Below, in pieces: positions 24,655 through 33,511 of a stretch of 64,000 bases of DNA. The DNA lies in contig NZ_JOCQ01000025.1 in NCBI RefSeq assembly GCF_000720725.1, positions 1 through 64,000 of the forward strand, given 5' to 3'. Each line of letters opens with the position of its first letter. Positions within the stretch are counted from its first letter, which is position 1. Origin of the DNA: Streptomyces rimosus subsp. rimosus. Its GTDB lineage: Bacteria > Actinomycetota > Actinomycetes > Streptomycetales > Streptomycetaceae. Below the pieces are notes generated by a model. That model saw nothing but the letters and a program-made list of their open reading frames with translations, had not been told where the DNA came from and ran no database searches. The translations under genes were made by a program, and so were the position numbers.

Positions 24655-24945
24655 TTACAGGAGGCCGTCCTCCTGGCGGGCGTTGGCCGCGATGCGGGCC
24701 TTCTGCTTGTCCACCTTGGCCACGATCTGCTCGGACATCGCGTCCCGCTGCTTGCGCAGCAGCACGAAGCTCAGCGGCGCGGAGATCACGACCGCGAGCA
24801 GCAGCAGCCACACGGCGTTGGAGCTGCCCACGCCGAGCGGGATGATGTGGAAGTACGCCAGCGCCCAGACCAGCGCGAAGCACACGACGAAGATCCCCAG
24901 ACGCAGGGCGGTGTAGCGGAGCGTGGCGAACTTCTGGCTACTCAC
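24655..24945 (-). CDS. DUF4229 membrane protein
   Basis: 96 residues with two membrane segments (LRLGIFVVCFALVWALAYF and AVWLLLLAVVISAPLSFVLL). A basic helical tail rich in Lys/Gln/Ala follows (RKQRDAMSEQIVAKVDKQKA). This is the whole of the DUF4229 family pattern. GTG start with GAAGG upstream. It follows the GNAT and mqnE genes in the same direction and may be in their operon. Function unknown. Confidence 0.85.
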   Translation of the reverse strand: MSSQKFATLRYTALRLGIFVVCFALVWALAYFHIIPLGVGSSNAVWLLLLAVVISAPLSFVLLRKQRDAMSEQIVAKVDKQKARIAANARQEDGLL

Positions 24946-25069
24946 GGGCGGACCTTCTTCACGACGACAACCGAAAGGGTCTGCATCCAGTCAAGCACAG
25001 CCCGATTCGTGATCTTTCGGGCCCCCACCGAGCCGGAGCGTTCCGCGGCGTCCGCCGGCCCCGGCCGGG

Positions 25070-25594
25070 TCACCCCAACTCCCGCCACATCGTGATGTCG
25101 TCCCGGTAGTCGTCGACGGCCAGCTTGATCGCCGCCGGCACCCGGCCGACCTCCTTGTAGCCGCAGGCGCCGTAGAACTCCTCCAGGCCGTTGCCGCCCC
25201 GGCAGGTGAGCCGGACGGCCTCGACGCCGCCGATCGAGCGGGCGGCCTCCTCCACGGCCGTGAGCAGGGCGCGGCCCGCGCCCTGCCCCTGGAGGCCGGG
25301 GTGGACCATCACGGTGGAGGCCCAGAGCCAGTGCCGGTGGATGCGGTGGGTGTTCAGGTGGAGGAACGCGGTGGCCCGCACCCGGCCCCGCCCGTCGCGG
25401 CCCACGATCAGCCGGGCGTGCCCCTCGGACATCGCCGCCAGGTGGGCGAGCAGGTCGCCGCGTACGTCCTCGGGCGTCACCGGGGGGACGTAACCGACGG
25501 CGCCGCCCGCGTTGGACACCTCGGCCCACAGCGTACGGATGCCGTCGGCCAGTTCGGGGGTGACGGCGGGGTCCAGGTCGAAGCGGAGGTCCAT
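25070..25594 (-). CDS. GNAT family N-acetyltransferase
   Basis: 174 residues from the ATG at 25594, which has AAGGGA 7 nt upstream. A GTG at 25627 in the same frame would overlap the mqnE stop by 4 bp and cannot be excluded. The acetyl-CoA motif is MVHPGLQGQGAGRALLTAVE (about residues 95-114 from the ATG), followed by VRLTCRGGNGLEEFYGACGYKE-type sequence. Substrate unknown. It is tightly linked to mqnE, but no menaquinone role is evident. Confidence 0.88.
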   Translation of the reverse strand: MDLRFDLDPAVTPELADGIRTLWAEVSNAGGAVGYVPPVTPEDVRGDLLAHLAAMSEGHARLIVGRDGRGRVRATAFLHLNTHRIHRHWLWASTVMVHPGLQGQGAGRALLTAVEEAARSIGGVEAVRLTCRGGNGLEEFYGACGYKEVGRVPAAIKLAVDDYRDDITMWRELG

Positions 25595-25623
25595 GCCGCG
25601 GTCCCTTACCGCCCTGTCCGGGC

Positions 25624-26802
25624 TCACACCCGCATCGGCTGCGGGGCCTCGCGGCGGTTCGCGTCCGGGCCCGGGTATTCCTGGATGATCTCGTAGCGGG
25701 TGTTGCGCTCGACCGGCCGGAAGCCCGCGTCGCGGATCAGGTCCAGCAGGTCGTCGCGGGTGAGCTTGTTCGGCGTGCCGTAGTTGTCCGCGTCGTGGGT
25801 GATCTTGTACTCGACGACCGAGCCGTCCATGTCGTCGGCGCCGTGCTGGAGCGCGAGCTGCGCGGTCTGCACGCCGTGCATGACCCAGAAGACCTTCACG
25901 TGCGGGACGTTGTCGAACAGCAGCCGGGAGACGGCGAAGGTCTTCAGCGCCTCGGCGCCGGTCGCCATCGTGGTGCGGGCCTGAAGGCGGTTACGGATCT
26001 TGCCGTCCTTCATGTCCACGAAGTCGTGCTGGTAGCGCAGCGGGATGAAGACCTGGAAGCCGCCGGTCTCGTCCTGCAGCTCGCGCAGGCGCAGCACGTG
26101 GTCGACACGGTGCCGGGGCTCCTCGATGTGCCCGTACAGCATGGTGCAGGGGCCCTTGAGGCCCTTTTCGTGCGCCAGGCGGTGGATGCGCGACCAGTCC
26201 TCCCAGTGGGTGTCGTGGTCGACGATGTGCTGGCGCACCTCCCAGTCGAAGATCTCGGCGCCGCCGCCGGTCAGCGACTCCAGACCGGCGTCGATCAGCT
26301 CGTCGAGGATCTCGGAGGCGGACAGCCCGGAGATCTTCTCGAAGTGGTGGATCTCGGTGGCGGTGAACGCCTTGAGGGAGACCGTGTCGGGCAGCGCCTC
26401 CTTGAGGGCGCTGAGCGAGCGCGGGTAGTAGCGCCACGGCAGGGTGGGGTGCAGGCCGTTGACGATGTGCAGCTCGGTGAGCTTGTCGCCCTCCATCGCC
26501 TTGGCGAGGCGGACGGCCTCCTCGATGCGCATCGTGTACGCGTCCTTCTCGCCGGGCTTGCGCTGGAAGGAGCAGTACGCGCACGAGGCGGTGCACACGT
26601 TGGTCATGTTCAGGTGACGGTTGACGTTGAAGTGCACCACGTCGCCGTTCTTGCGGGTGCGCACCTCGTGGGCGAGTCCGCCCAGCCACGCCAGGTCGTC
26701 GCTCTCGTAGAGGGCGATGCCGTCCTCGCGGGTCAGCCGCTCCCCGGACCGGACCTTGTCCTCCAGCTCGCGCTTGAGACCCACATCCATGGATGCAGTC
26801 AT
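25624..26802 (-). CDS. mqnE: aminofutalosine synthase MqnE
   Basis: 392-residue radical SAM enzyme that joins 3-enolpyruvylbenzoate to SAM-derived adenosyl radical, giving aminofutalosine, the second step of the futalosine pathway. The Fe-S triad CTASCAYC is at residues 70-77, the same position as in MqnC. Family segments NVNRHLNMTNV, ELHIVNGLHPTLPW and FQVFIPLRYQHDF are present. The ATG at 26802 has GGGAGG 8 nt upstream; the longer frame beyond it is spurious. A GNAT gene and DUF4229 follow. Confidence 0.97.
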   Translation of the reverse strand: MTASMDVGLKRELEDKVRSGERLTREDGIALYESDDLAWLGGLAHEVRTRKNGDVVHFNVNRHLNMTNVCTASCAYCSFQRKPGEKDAYTMRIEEAVRLAKAMEGDKLTELHIVNGLHPTLPWRYYPRSLSALKEALPDTVSLKAFTATEIHHFEKISGLSASEILDELIDAGLESLTGGGAEIFDWEVRQHIVDHDTHWEDWSRIHRLAHEKGLKGPCTMLYGHIEEPRHRVDHVLRLRELQDETGGFQVFIPLRYQHDFVDMKDGKIRNRLQARTTMATGAEALKTFAVSRLLFDNVPHVKVFWVMHGVQTAQLALQHGADDMDGSVVEYKITHDADNYGTPNKLTRDDLLDLIRDAGFRPVERNTRYEIIQEYPGPDANRREAPQPMRV

Positions 26803-26936
26803 CCGGCCGCCTCCCATATCTCTGCCAAAATCGGGCTTCACCGAGCGTACTCCCCCGTTTTCCGGCCCGGCCGGGCCCCCATGCCTGTACGGCCGGAGGC
26901 CCGCCGTACAGGCGCGGAAGGGTCCCGCGGGCCGCC

Positions 26937-27392
26937 CTACGCGTCCTCGGGCAGCTCGCCGACGCGGTTCTCCCACTTGGTGGAGAGCACGATGGTGGTC
27001 CGCGTGCGGGAGACGCCCTTGGTGCCGGAGAGCCTGCGGATGGTGCGCTCCAGCCCGTCCACGTCGCCGACCCGGACCTTGAGCATGTACGAGTCGTCGC
27101 CCGCGATGAACCAGGCGTCCTCGATCTCCGCGAGGTCGCGCAGCCGCATGGCGACGTCCTCGTGGTCGGCGGCGTCCGAGAGGGAGATGCCGACCAGGGC
27201 CGTGACGCCCAGGCCCAGTGAGGCCGCGTCGACGGTCGCCCGGTAGCCGGTGATCACGCCGGCCGCCTCCAGGCGGTTGATCCGGTCGGTGACGCTGGGC
27301 CCGGACAGACCCACGAGCCGGCCCAGCTCCGCGTACGAGGCCCTGCCGTTCTCCCGCAGTGCCTGGATGAGCTGCCTATCTACGGCATCCAT
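26937..27392 (-). CDS. Lrp/AsnC family transcriptional regulator
   Basis: About 151 residues. Winged helix AVDRQLIQALRENGRASYAE, then LVGLSGPSVTDRINRLEAAG; the C-terminal half is the RAM effector domain (GVTALVGISLSDAADH ... VLSTKWENRVGELPED). ATG 27392 is used; an upstream ATG at 27410 is possible. It is divergent from the small basic protein gene and lies between mqnE and ubiX, so it could adjust menaquinone genes, but no operator is proven. Effector probably an amino acid. Confidence 0.9.
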   Translation of the reverse strand: MDAVDRQLIQALRENGRASYAELGRLVGLSGPSVTDRINRLEAAGVITGYRATVDAASLGLGVTALVGISLSDAADHEDVAMRLRDLAEIEDAWFIAGDDSYMLKVRVGDVDGLERTIRRLSGTKGVSRTRTTIVLSTKWENRVGELPEDA

Positions 27393-27522
27393 ACGCCCCT
27401 GACCTTCCATTCGCTCTGCAATCCCGGCTTTTCCATGTAGAATCTAAGGCATACAGGGGCTGCGACCCTGCAAACCGTCAATCTCAGTTGATCAAAGACG
27501 ATCTTTCACAGGAGAAGTCACC

Positions 27523-27660
27523 GTGTACTCGATCGAGATGGCCTACGCCCGCATGCGCGAGCTGCAGGACCTGGCCAATCGTTCTCGTGCCCACCGTCCT
27601 GCCGCCGCCACCGAAGGCAAGCGCCGTATCGGACGCAACGGCTCCACCAAGAAGCGCTAG
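27523..27660 (+). CDS. small basic protein, 45 aa
   Basis: GTG start with AGGAG 7-8 nt upstream. The product starts VYSIEMAYARMRELQDLA, has a middle NRSRAHRPAA and a Lys/Arg-rich end KRRIGRNGSTKKR. The helical amphipathic front and basic tail suggest a nucleic-acid or ribosome contact. An AT-richer TAGAAT about 85 bp upstream may be its -10. Its TAG shares a CTAG palindrome with the stop of the convergent ubiX. No named family is known to me. Confidence 0.7.
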   Translation: MYSIEMAYARMRELQDLANRSRAHRPAAATEGKRRIGRNGSTKKR

Positions 27661-28415
27661 TCCGCCTCCCTGGAACCCGAGCCCAGCTCCCCCACCCACC
27701 GCCGGTAGAGCCGGTGCGGCACCTCGGCCGCGTCCAGCACCCGGCCCGCGACGAAATCCACCAGATCCTGGATGTGCGTCGCTCCCGCGTAGAACGCCGG
27801 CGAGGCGGGCAGCACCACAGCGCCCGCCTCGTCCAGCGTCACCAGATGCTTGAGGGTCTGCCCGTTCAGCGGGGTCTCCCGCACCGCGACCACCAGCCTC
27901 CTGCGCTCCTTGAGCGTCACGCTCGCCACCCGCTGGAGCAGGTCCTTCGACAGCCCCAGCGCGACCCCGGCCACACACGCCGTGCTCGCCGGCACGATCA
28001 GCATTCCCTTGACGGGGTACGAACCCGACGACGGGCCAGCCGCGAGGTCGCCGGCCGGCCAGTACCGCACCAGGTCCAGGTCCGCGTCCGTGACGTCGAA
28101 CGTCCCCGGCTTGCCGTCGGCGCCCCGCGCCAGCCACTCCCGGAGGTCGGTGCGCCAGTGCGCGTCCCGGAACGAGATGCCCGTCTCGTCCAGCAGCGTC
28201 AGCCGCGAGGCCCGGCTGACGATCAGGTCCACCGCCTCCCCCGCCGCGAGCAGGCCGCGCACCACGGACGCCGCGTACGGCGTGCCGGACGCGCCCGAGA
28301 CACCCACCACCCAGGGGCGGCGGGGCACGTCGGCGGACCCGGTGACCGGGCGGGCGGAGTGCCCGCCGGGCCTTGTGACACCGGGCTGACTGGGGTTGTT
28401 GTCCTGCGGTTCCAC
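27657..28415 (-). CDS. ubiX: UbiX-type flavin prenyltransferase
   Basis: About 252 residues. Flavodoxin-like core VVGVSGASGTPYAASVVRGL, SRASRLTLLDETG, MLIVPASTACVAGVALG and LVVAVRETPLNGQTLKHLV are all UbiX signatures. It makes prenylated FMN, the cofactor needed by the UbiD-type decarboxylase MqnL encoded 2.5 kb away. The GTG at 28415 is one of several possible starts; a GTG at 28454 is also open. The variable N-terminus (about 35 residues) is Pro/Gly-rich. The stop overlaps that of the small basic ORF. Confidence 0.92.
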   Translation of the reverse strand: MEPQDNNPSQPGVTRPGGHSARPVTGSADVPRRPWVVGVSGASGTPYAASVVRGLLAAGEAVDLIVSRASRLTLLDETGISFRDAHWRTDLREWLARGADGKPGTFDVTDADLDLVRYWPAGDLAAGPSSGSYPVKGMLIVPASTACVAGVALGLSKDLLQRVASVTLKERRRLVVAVRETPLNGQTLKHLVTLDEAGAVVLPASPAFYAGATHIQDLVDFVAGRVLDAAEVPHRLYRRWVGELGSGSREAD

Positions 28416-28495
28416 GGCATCGAGCCTATCCGGCGGAACCACCGGACCCGTCACGGCCGTTTGGTGAAGTGAACGGGGAAAGGAAGGTGCCGCCG

Positions 28496-29101
28496 ATGAT
28501 GACGCGAGCGCTGGAGCGCGCGAAGCCCGCCGCCGCGCTGATGCTGGGCTGGGTCGCGCTGCTGTGGGTCCTGGAGATGGCCGACGCCGCCTCGGGGAAC
28601 GCGCTGGACACCTTCGGCGTACAGCCGCGGGAGATGAGCGAGCTGGCCGACGTGCTGCCCGCCGCCTTCATCCACTTCGGCTTCGACCACCTCGCCGCGA
28701 ACACCCTGCCGCTGCTGCTCCTGGGCTTCCTCGCCGCGCTGCGCAGCGGCCTGGGCAGGTTCGTCGGCGTGGTCCTGCTCATAGCCCTGACCAGCGGTCT
28801 GGGCGTCTGGCTGACCGCCCCCGCGGGCAGCAACACCGCCGGCGCCTCCGGTGTCGTCTTCGGCCTCTTCGGCTACCTGCTCATACGCGGCTTCATCGAC
28901 CGCAAGCCCCTGGACATCGCCCTCGGCGCGCTCGTCGCCGTGGTGTACGGCTCGATCCTGTGGGGCGCGCTGCCGACCGACAACGGCATCAGCTGGCAGG
29001 GCCACCTGTTCGGGCTGGTGGGCGGGGTGCTGGCGGCGTTCGTCTTCCGGCTGCGCCCGGCCGCGCCATCGCCCGGGGCCACGGCCCGGCCGATCCCGTA
29101 G
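28496..29101 (+). CDS. rhomboid family intramembrane serine protease
   Basis: About 201 residues with six hydrophobic segments. The rhomboid Ser motif is GASGVVFGLFGYLL (about residues 120-133), preceded by FIHFGFDHLAANTLPLLLLG and followed by the His segment SWQGHLFGLVGG. So both catalytic residues are present. Start ATG 28496 (or ATG 28499) after GGAAGG. It is divergent from ubiX and followed by the DUF4870 gene 71 bp later. Substrate unknown. Confidence 0.9.
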   Translation: MMTRALERAKPAAALMLGWVALLWVLEMADAASGNALDTFGVQPREMSELADVLPAAFIHFGFDHLAANTLPLLLLGFLAALRSGLGRFVGVVLLIALTSGLGVWLTAPAGSNTAGASGVVFGLFGYLLIRGFIDRKPLDIALGALVAVVYGSILWGALPTDNGISWQGHLFGLVGGVLAAFVFRLRPAAPSPGATARPIP

Positions 29102-29172
29102 TCTCGCCGGAAGGCGCGTTCGCAAAACCGCGCGCCGTAGTACGGAACAGCACGCCCCAGGGGGGACCTGGC

Positions 29173-29907
29173 ATGGTCGAATTCAACAAGCCCGAAGAGC
29201 CGCAGCAGCCTCAGGGGCAGCAGCAGCCCACGCCCCCTCCGCCCCCGCAGGGCGGCGGCTACGGGCAAGGCGGCTACGGCCAGGGCGGCTACGGGCAGCC
29301 CCCCGGCTCCCAGCCGTACGGTCCCGGCCCCGAGTACGGACCCGGCCCCGGCCCCTCCGGCCCGTACGCCCAGGGCCCCGGCGGATACGCGCAGGGCCCC
29401 GGCCAGTACCCCCAGGGCGGCGGCTGGGGTCCCGGCGGGCAGCCCGGCTACGCGCAGCCGATGCGGCCCCCCACCACCAACGCCATGTGGACCCACCTGG
29501 GCGCGCTGCTGACCGTCACCGTCGGCTCCAGCTTCTGCTGCGGCCTGGGCGGCATCCTCGGCTGGATCGCCCCGATGACAATCCGCAACAACCAGCAGCA
29601 CCAGCAGGATCCGCTGGTGCGCCACCACGGCACCCAGGCGATGAACTGGGGCATTACCCAGGCCATCGTGGTGGCGATCGGCACCGTGCTGTACTTCTGC
29701 GCCATGCTCGTCGGCATCACCATGGAGCACGCCAACGGGGGCCGGGAGTCACTGGCCTTCCCGATCGCCGTCCTGGTCATCGCGGTGCTGGTCGTGGCGT
29801 TCGAGATCACCAGCATCGTGTTCGCCATCATCGCCACGGTGAAGGCGAACCGCGGCGAGTTCTGGTCGTACCCGAAGTTCATCGCCTGGCCGATGGTCAA
29901 GCCGTAA
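29173..29907 (+). CDS. DUF4870 membrane protein with Gly/Tyr/Pro-rich N-terminus
   Basis: 244 residues. The first 95 are a disordered GGYGQ/PQG repeat tract; the rest is a DUF4870 (Tic20-like) domain with about four membrane segments, opening TNAMWTHLGALLTV and containing IRNNQQHQQDPLVRHHGTQAMNW. ATG with GGGGGACC upstream. Function unknown; streptomycete genomes carry several copies. It ends just before a perfect 21-bp hairpin. Confidence 0.88.
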   Translation: MVEFNKPEEPQQPQGQQQPTPPPPPQGGGYGQGGYGQGGYGQPPGSQPYGPGPEYGPGPGPSGPYAQGPGGYAQGPGQYPQGGGWGPGGQPGYAQPMRPPTTNAMWTHLGALLTVTVGSSFCCGLGGILGWIAPMTIRNNQQHQQDPLVRHHGTQAMNWGITQAIVVAIGTVLYFCAMLVGITMEHANGGRESLAFPIAVLVIAVLVVAFEITSIVFAIIATVKANRGEFWSYPKFIAWPMVKP

Positions 29908-29915
29908 CGCCGGCG

Positions 29916-29960
29916 AACGACACGGCGCTCCGGGGGCTGCCCCCGGAGCGCCGTGTCGTT
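29916..29960. terminator. perfect 21-bp hairpin between convergent genes
   Basis: Arms 29916-29936 and 29940-29960 pair over all 21 positions (AACGACACGGCG ... CGCCGTGTCGTT) with a 3-nt loop. It serves DUF4870 on one side and mqnP on the other. Confidence 0.9.
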
Positions 29961-29970
29961 GGCGGGACCG

Positions 29971-30894
29971 TCAGACCGTCAGACCGCGCACCAGCAGGTC
30001 CAGCAGCGCGCAGACGAACAGCGCGATCCCGATGAAGCCGTTGACCTGGAAGAACGCCCGGTTCAGCCGGGAGAGGTCGTGCGGGCGCACGATGGTGTGC
30101 TCGTAGAGGAACGCGCCGACGACGATCACCAGGCCGAGCCAGAAGAACACCCCGGCGTGGGTGGCGAGCGCGTACCAGACCAGCAGGGCCGTGGTGACGG
30201 CGTGGCTGGCGCGGGCGCCGTGCAGGGCCGCCGGGATGCCGAAGCGGGCCGGCACGGACTTCACGCCGTGCGCCCGGTCCGCCTGCACGTCCTGGCAGGC
30301 GAAGATCAGATCGAAGCCGCCGATCCAGACGCCCACGGCCAGGCCGAGGATCACCGCGTCCCAGGACCAGGACCCCGTGACGGCTATCCACGCGCCGACC
30401 GGGCCGATCGCCTGGGCGAGGCCCAGGATCGCGTGCGGGAAGTTCGTGAAGCGCTTGCCGTACGGGTAGACCACCATCGGGATGACCGCGATCGGCGCCA
30501 GCGCCAGGCACAGCGGGTTGAGCAGGGCCGCGGCGCCCAGGAAGAACACCACCGCGATCAGCGCGCCTGTCCAGGCGGAGCGTACGGACACCGCGCCGGT
30601 GACCAGCTCGCGGCCCGCGGTGCGCGGGTTACGGGCGTCGATCTCCCGGTCGATGATGCGGTTGGCGGCCATCGCGAACGTCCGCAGGCCCACCATGGCG
30701 ACGGTGACCAGCAGCAGCTCGACCCAGTGGACGCTCCGGTCCGCCCGGTGCATCGCGGTCAGCGAGGCGATGTAGGCGAAGGGCAGCGCGAAGACCGAGT
30801 GCTCGATCATCACCAGCCGCAGGAAGGCTTTGACCTTGCCGGGCGGCGCGGGTTCCGGGGCGAAGAGGTCCGGTGTCGCTGAATCGGCGCTCAT
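29971..30894 (-). CDS. mqnP: prenyltransferase MqnP (UbiA family)
   Basis: 307-residue UbiA-type membrane prenyltransferase with about nine membrane segments. The two Asp-rich motifs are NRIIDREID (about residues 78-86) and DVQADRAHG (about 200-208). In the futalosine pathway it attaches the polyprenyl tail to the dihydroxynaphthoate-type ring. The stop of mqnL lies elsewhere, but its own ATG is only 2 bp beyond the upstream mqnL stop, so the two are coupled. Transcribed after mqnL. Confidence 0.95.
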   Translation of the reverse strand: MSADSATPDLFAPEPAPPGKVKAFLRLVMIEHSVFALPFAYIASLTAMHRADRSVHWVELLLVTVAMVGLRTFAMAANRIIDREIDARNPRTAGRELVTGAVSVRSAWTGALIAVVFFLGAAALLNPLCLALAPIAVIPMVVYPYGKRFTNFPHAILGLAQAIGPVGAWIAVTGSWSWDAVILGLAVGVWIGGFDLIFACQDVQADRAHGVKSVPARFGIPAALHGARASHAVTTALLVWYALATHAGVFFWLGLVIVVGAFLYEHTIVRPHDLSRLNRAFFQVNGFIGIALFVCALLDLLVRGLTV

Positions 30895-30896
30895 GT

Positions 30897-32354
30897 CTAG
30901 AACCCGTACTCCTTCCAGCGGCGGTCGACCTTCGCCGCCGTCGCGGTGTCCGACTCGACCATGTCCGGCCAGCCGCCGTCCCTGGTGTACCCCTCCTCGG
31001 GCAGCTTCTTCGTCGCGTCGATGCCCGCCTTGCCGCCCCAGAACTGCTGGTACGAGGCGTGGTCGAGGTGGTCGACCGGCCCCTCGACGACGGTCAGGTC
31101 CCGCGCGTAGTCCGTGTTGCCGAGGGCCCGCCAGGACACCTCGTGGAGGTTGTGCACGTCGCAGTCCGCGTCGACCACGATGATCAGCTTGGTCAGCGAC
31201 ATCATGTGGGCGCCCCAGATGGCGTGCATGACCTTCTGGGCGTGCTTGGGGTACTTCTTGTCGATCGAGACGATCGCGCAGTTGTGGAAGCCGCCCGACT
31301 CGGGCAGGTGGTAGTCCACGATGTCCGGGACGATGATCTTGAGCAGCGGCAGGAAGAACCGCTCGGTGGCCCGGCCCAGCGGGCCGTCCTCCGTCGGCGG
31401 CCGGCCCACCACGATCGACTGGAGCAGCGGCCGCCTGCGCATCGTCACGCAGTCGATGGTCAGCGCCGGGAACGGCTCCTGCGGCGTGTAGAAGCCGGTG
31501 TGGTCGCCGAAGGGGCCCTCCGGCAGCATCTCGCCGGGCTCCAGCCAGCCCTCCAGGACCACCTCGGCACTGGCCGGGACCTGGAGCGGAACGGTCTTGC
31601 AGTCCACCATCTCGATCCGCTTCCCCTGGACGAACCCGGCGAACATGTACTCGTCCATGTCACCGGGGAGCGGCGCGGTGGAGGCGTAGGTGACGGCCGG
31701 CGGGCAGCCGAAGGCGATGGCGACCGGCAGCTTCTCGCCGCGCTTGGCGGCCACCTGGTAGTGGTTGCGGCTGTCCTTGTGGATCTGCCAGTGCATGCCG
31801 ATGGTGCGCTTGTCGTGGCGCTGGAGGCGGTACAGGCCCAGGTTCCGTACGCCGGTCTCCGGGTGCTTGGTGTGGGTCAGGCCCAGGTTGAAGAACGAGC
31901 CGCCGTCCTGCGGCCAGGTGAACAGCGCGGGCAGCTGCTCCAGGTCCACCTCGTCGCCCTGGAGGACGACCTCCTGGACCGGGGCGCTGTCGCCCTTGAC
32001 CTTCTTCGGCGGGACGTGCGCCATGTTCGCGAGCTTGCCGAAGGCCTCGCGCACGCCGACGAAGCCGTGCGGCAGCTCCGGCTTGAGCAGCCCGCCGATC
32101 TTCTCGCTGATCTCGTCGTACGACGTCAGGCCGAGCGCCTTGAGCAGCCGGCGGTCGGTGCCGTACACGTTCATGGCCAGCGGCATCGACGAGCCCTTGA
32201 CGTTCTCGAAGAGCAGCGCCGGGCCGCCGGACTTCTGCACCCGGTCGACGATCTCGCCGACTTCCAGATGCGGATCGACCTCGGCCTTGATGCGCTTGAG
32301 GTCACCCTCCCGGTCGAGCGCGCGCAGGAACGAGCGAAGATCGTCATAAGCCAT
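30897..32354 (-). CDS. mqnL: menaquinone biosynthesis decarboxylase MqnL (UbiD family)
   Basis: 485-residue UbiD-type decarboxylase using prenylated FMN made by the nearby UbiX. Family segments are FNLGLTHTKHPETGVRNLGLYR, split here as TKHPETGVRN and NLGLYRLQ; PEGPFGDHTGFYTP, which holds the catalytic Glu region; and IWGAHMMSLTKLIIVVD. It removes the ring carboxylate in late futalosine-pathway menaquinone synthesis. The order mqnL-mqnP, with ubiX nearby on the same strand, matches other streptomycetes. ATG start; divergent from the PLDc_N gene. Confidence 0.95.
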   Translation of the reverse strand: MAYDDLRSFLRALDREGDLKRIKAEVDPHLEVGEIVDRVQKSGGPALLFENVKGSSMPLAMNVYGTDRRLLKALGLTSYDEISEKIGGLLKPELPHGFVGVREAFGKLANMAHVPPKKVKGDSAPVQEVVLQGDEVDLEQLPALFTWPQDGGSFFNLGLTHTKHPETGVRNLGLYRLQRHDKRTIGMHWQIHKDSRNHYQVAAKRGEKLPVAIAFGCPPAVTYASTAPLPGDMDEYMFAGFVQGKRIEMVDCKTVPLQVPASAEVVLEGWLEPGEMLPEGPFGDHTGFYTPQEPFPALTIDCVTMRRRPLLQSIVVGRPPTEDGPLGRATERFFLPLLKIIVPDIVDYHLPESGGFHNCAIVSIDKKYPKHAQKVMHAIWGAHMMSLTKLIIVVDADCDVHNLHEVSWRALGNTDYARDLTVVEGPVDHLDHASYQQFWGGKAGIDATKKLPEEGYTRDGGWPDMVESDTATAAKVDRRWKEYGF

Positions 32355-32441
32355 GCTGTCCAGTATCCGGTACGCACTACCCTGGACGGGTCACCGGGCC
32401 CCGTGAGGCCCGCCCGTCAGCACAGGGGGGCTGCTTCCGCA

Positions 32442-32891
32442 ATGCTCAGGTATCTGCCGTTCCTTCTGATCCTGGCGCTGTGGATCTACGCGTTCATCGA
32501 CTGCCTGAACACGCCGGAGAACCAGGTCCGCGGTCTGCCGAAGATCGCCTGGGTCTTCATCATCCTGCTGTTCGGCGAGGTCCTCATCGGCCCGGTCGCC
32601 TGGCTGGTGGCCGGCCGGCCGCGGCACGCACCCGCCGGCGGCGGCGCGCCGTGGCCCCGCGGCGCGCGCGGCCCGGCCCGGAAGTGGGTCGCGCCGGACG
32701 ACAACCCCGAGTTCCTGCGCTCGCTCAAGGACGAGAACAAGAAGGACGAGGGCAGGAAGGACGACGGCAGGAAGGACGAGGCGCTCCTGAAGGACTGGGA
32801 GGCCGACCTGCGGCGCCGCGAGGAGGAGCTGCGGCGCAAGGACAAGGGTTCGTCGGACGGGGAGGGGAACACCCCGCCGTCCAAGGGCTGA
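32442..32891 (+). CDS. PLDc_N domain membrane protein
   Basis: 149 residues. The first 65 are a PLDc_N (phospholipase D nuclease N-terminal) membrane unit with two hydrophobic segments (YLPFLLILALWIYAFIDCL and AWVFIILLFGEVLIGPVAWL). The rest is a cytoplasmic highly charged Lys/Glu/Asp tail with KDEGRKDDGRKDEALL, likely coiled coil. No phospholipase domain follows, as usual for actinobacterial PLDc_N proteins. ATG 32442. Function unknown. Confidence 0.85.
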   Translation: MLRYLPFLLILALWIYAFIDCLNTPENQVRGLPKIAWVFIILLFGEVLIGPVAWLVAGRPRHAPAGGGAPWPRGARGPARKWVAPDDNPEFLRSLKDENKKDEGRKDDGRKDEALLKDWEADLRRREEELRRKDKGSSDGEGNTPPSKG

Positions 32892-33061
32892 GGGCGCCCA
32901 CCGGCACGTACGGCCACCCGCGCGTACGGCCCGCCCCGTACGCCCACCGGCGCGTACGGCCACCCCCTACGCCCCCTCGTCCCGCACGCGCCCGCTCGCG
33001 CACCGGCCGGATCCGGGCCCGCGCGTTGCCGCGCCGCACCGGAACGAGGAGAGTGGCCGTC

Positions 33062-33511
33062 GTGAGGGACCTGGAGCGCGAGATGCTGGCGACGGCGGTC
33101 GCCGAGGCACGGGCCGGGCTGGCCGAGGGCGGCATCCCCATCGGCGCCGCGCTGTACGACCCCGACGGCGCCCTCCTCGGGAGCGGCCGCAACCGTCGCG
33201 TCCAGGACGGCGACCCCACCGCGCACGCGGAGACCACCGCCTTCCGCGCCGCCGGCCGGCGGCGCGTCTACCGCGGCACGACGATGGTCACCACCCTCTC
33301 CCCGTGCTGGTTCTGCAGCGGTCTGATCCGCCAGTTCGGCATCTCGCGCGTCCTGATCGGCGAGGCCCGTACGTACCACGGCGGACACGGCTGGCTGGCG
33401 CAGAGCGGCATACGGGTCGTGCTGCTGGACGACGCGGAATGCGCGGCGATGATGCGGAAGTTCATCGCGGCCCGCCCCGCGCTGTGGCAGGAGGACATCG
33501 GCGATGAATGA
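33062..33511 (+). CDS. nucleoside/cytosine deaminase-like protein
   Basis: 149-residue zinc deaminase. The metal site is HAE at residues 55-57 and PCWFC at 81-85, in the order of yeast-type cytosine deaminase and guanine deaminase relatives. The Cys-x-x-Cys context SPCWFCSGLI is close to fungal cytosine deaminase. GTG 33062 is preferred over GTG 33053 because GAGGAGA then lies 6-9 nt upstream. The last 8 bp overlap the next gene's start, so the two are translationally coupled. Substrate unproven. Confidence 0.88.
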   Translation: MRDLEREMLATAVAEARAGLAEGGIPIGAALYDPDGALLGSGRNRRVQDGDPTAHAETTAFRAAGRRRVYRGTTMVTTLSPCWFCSGLIRQFGISRVLIGEARTYHGGHGWLAQSGIRVVLLDDAECAAMMRKFIAARPALWQEDIGDE

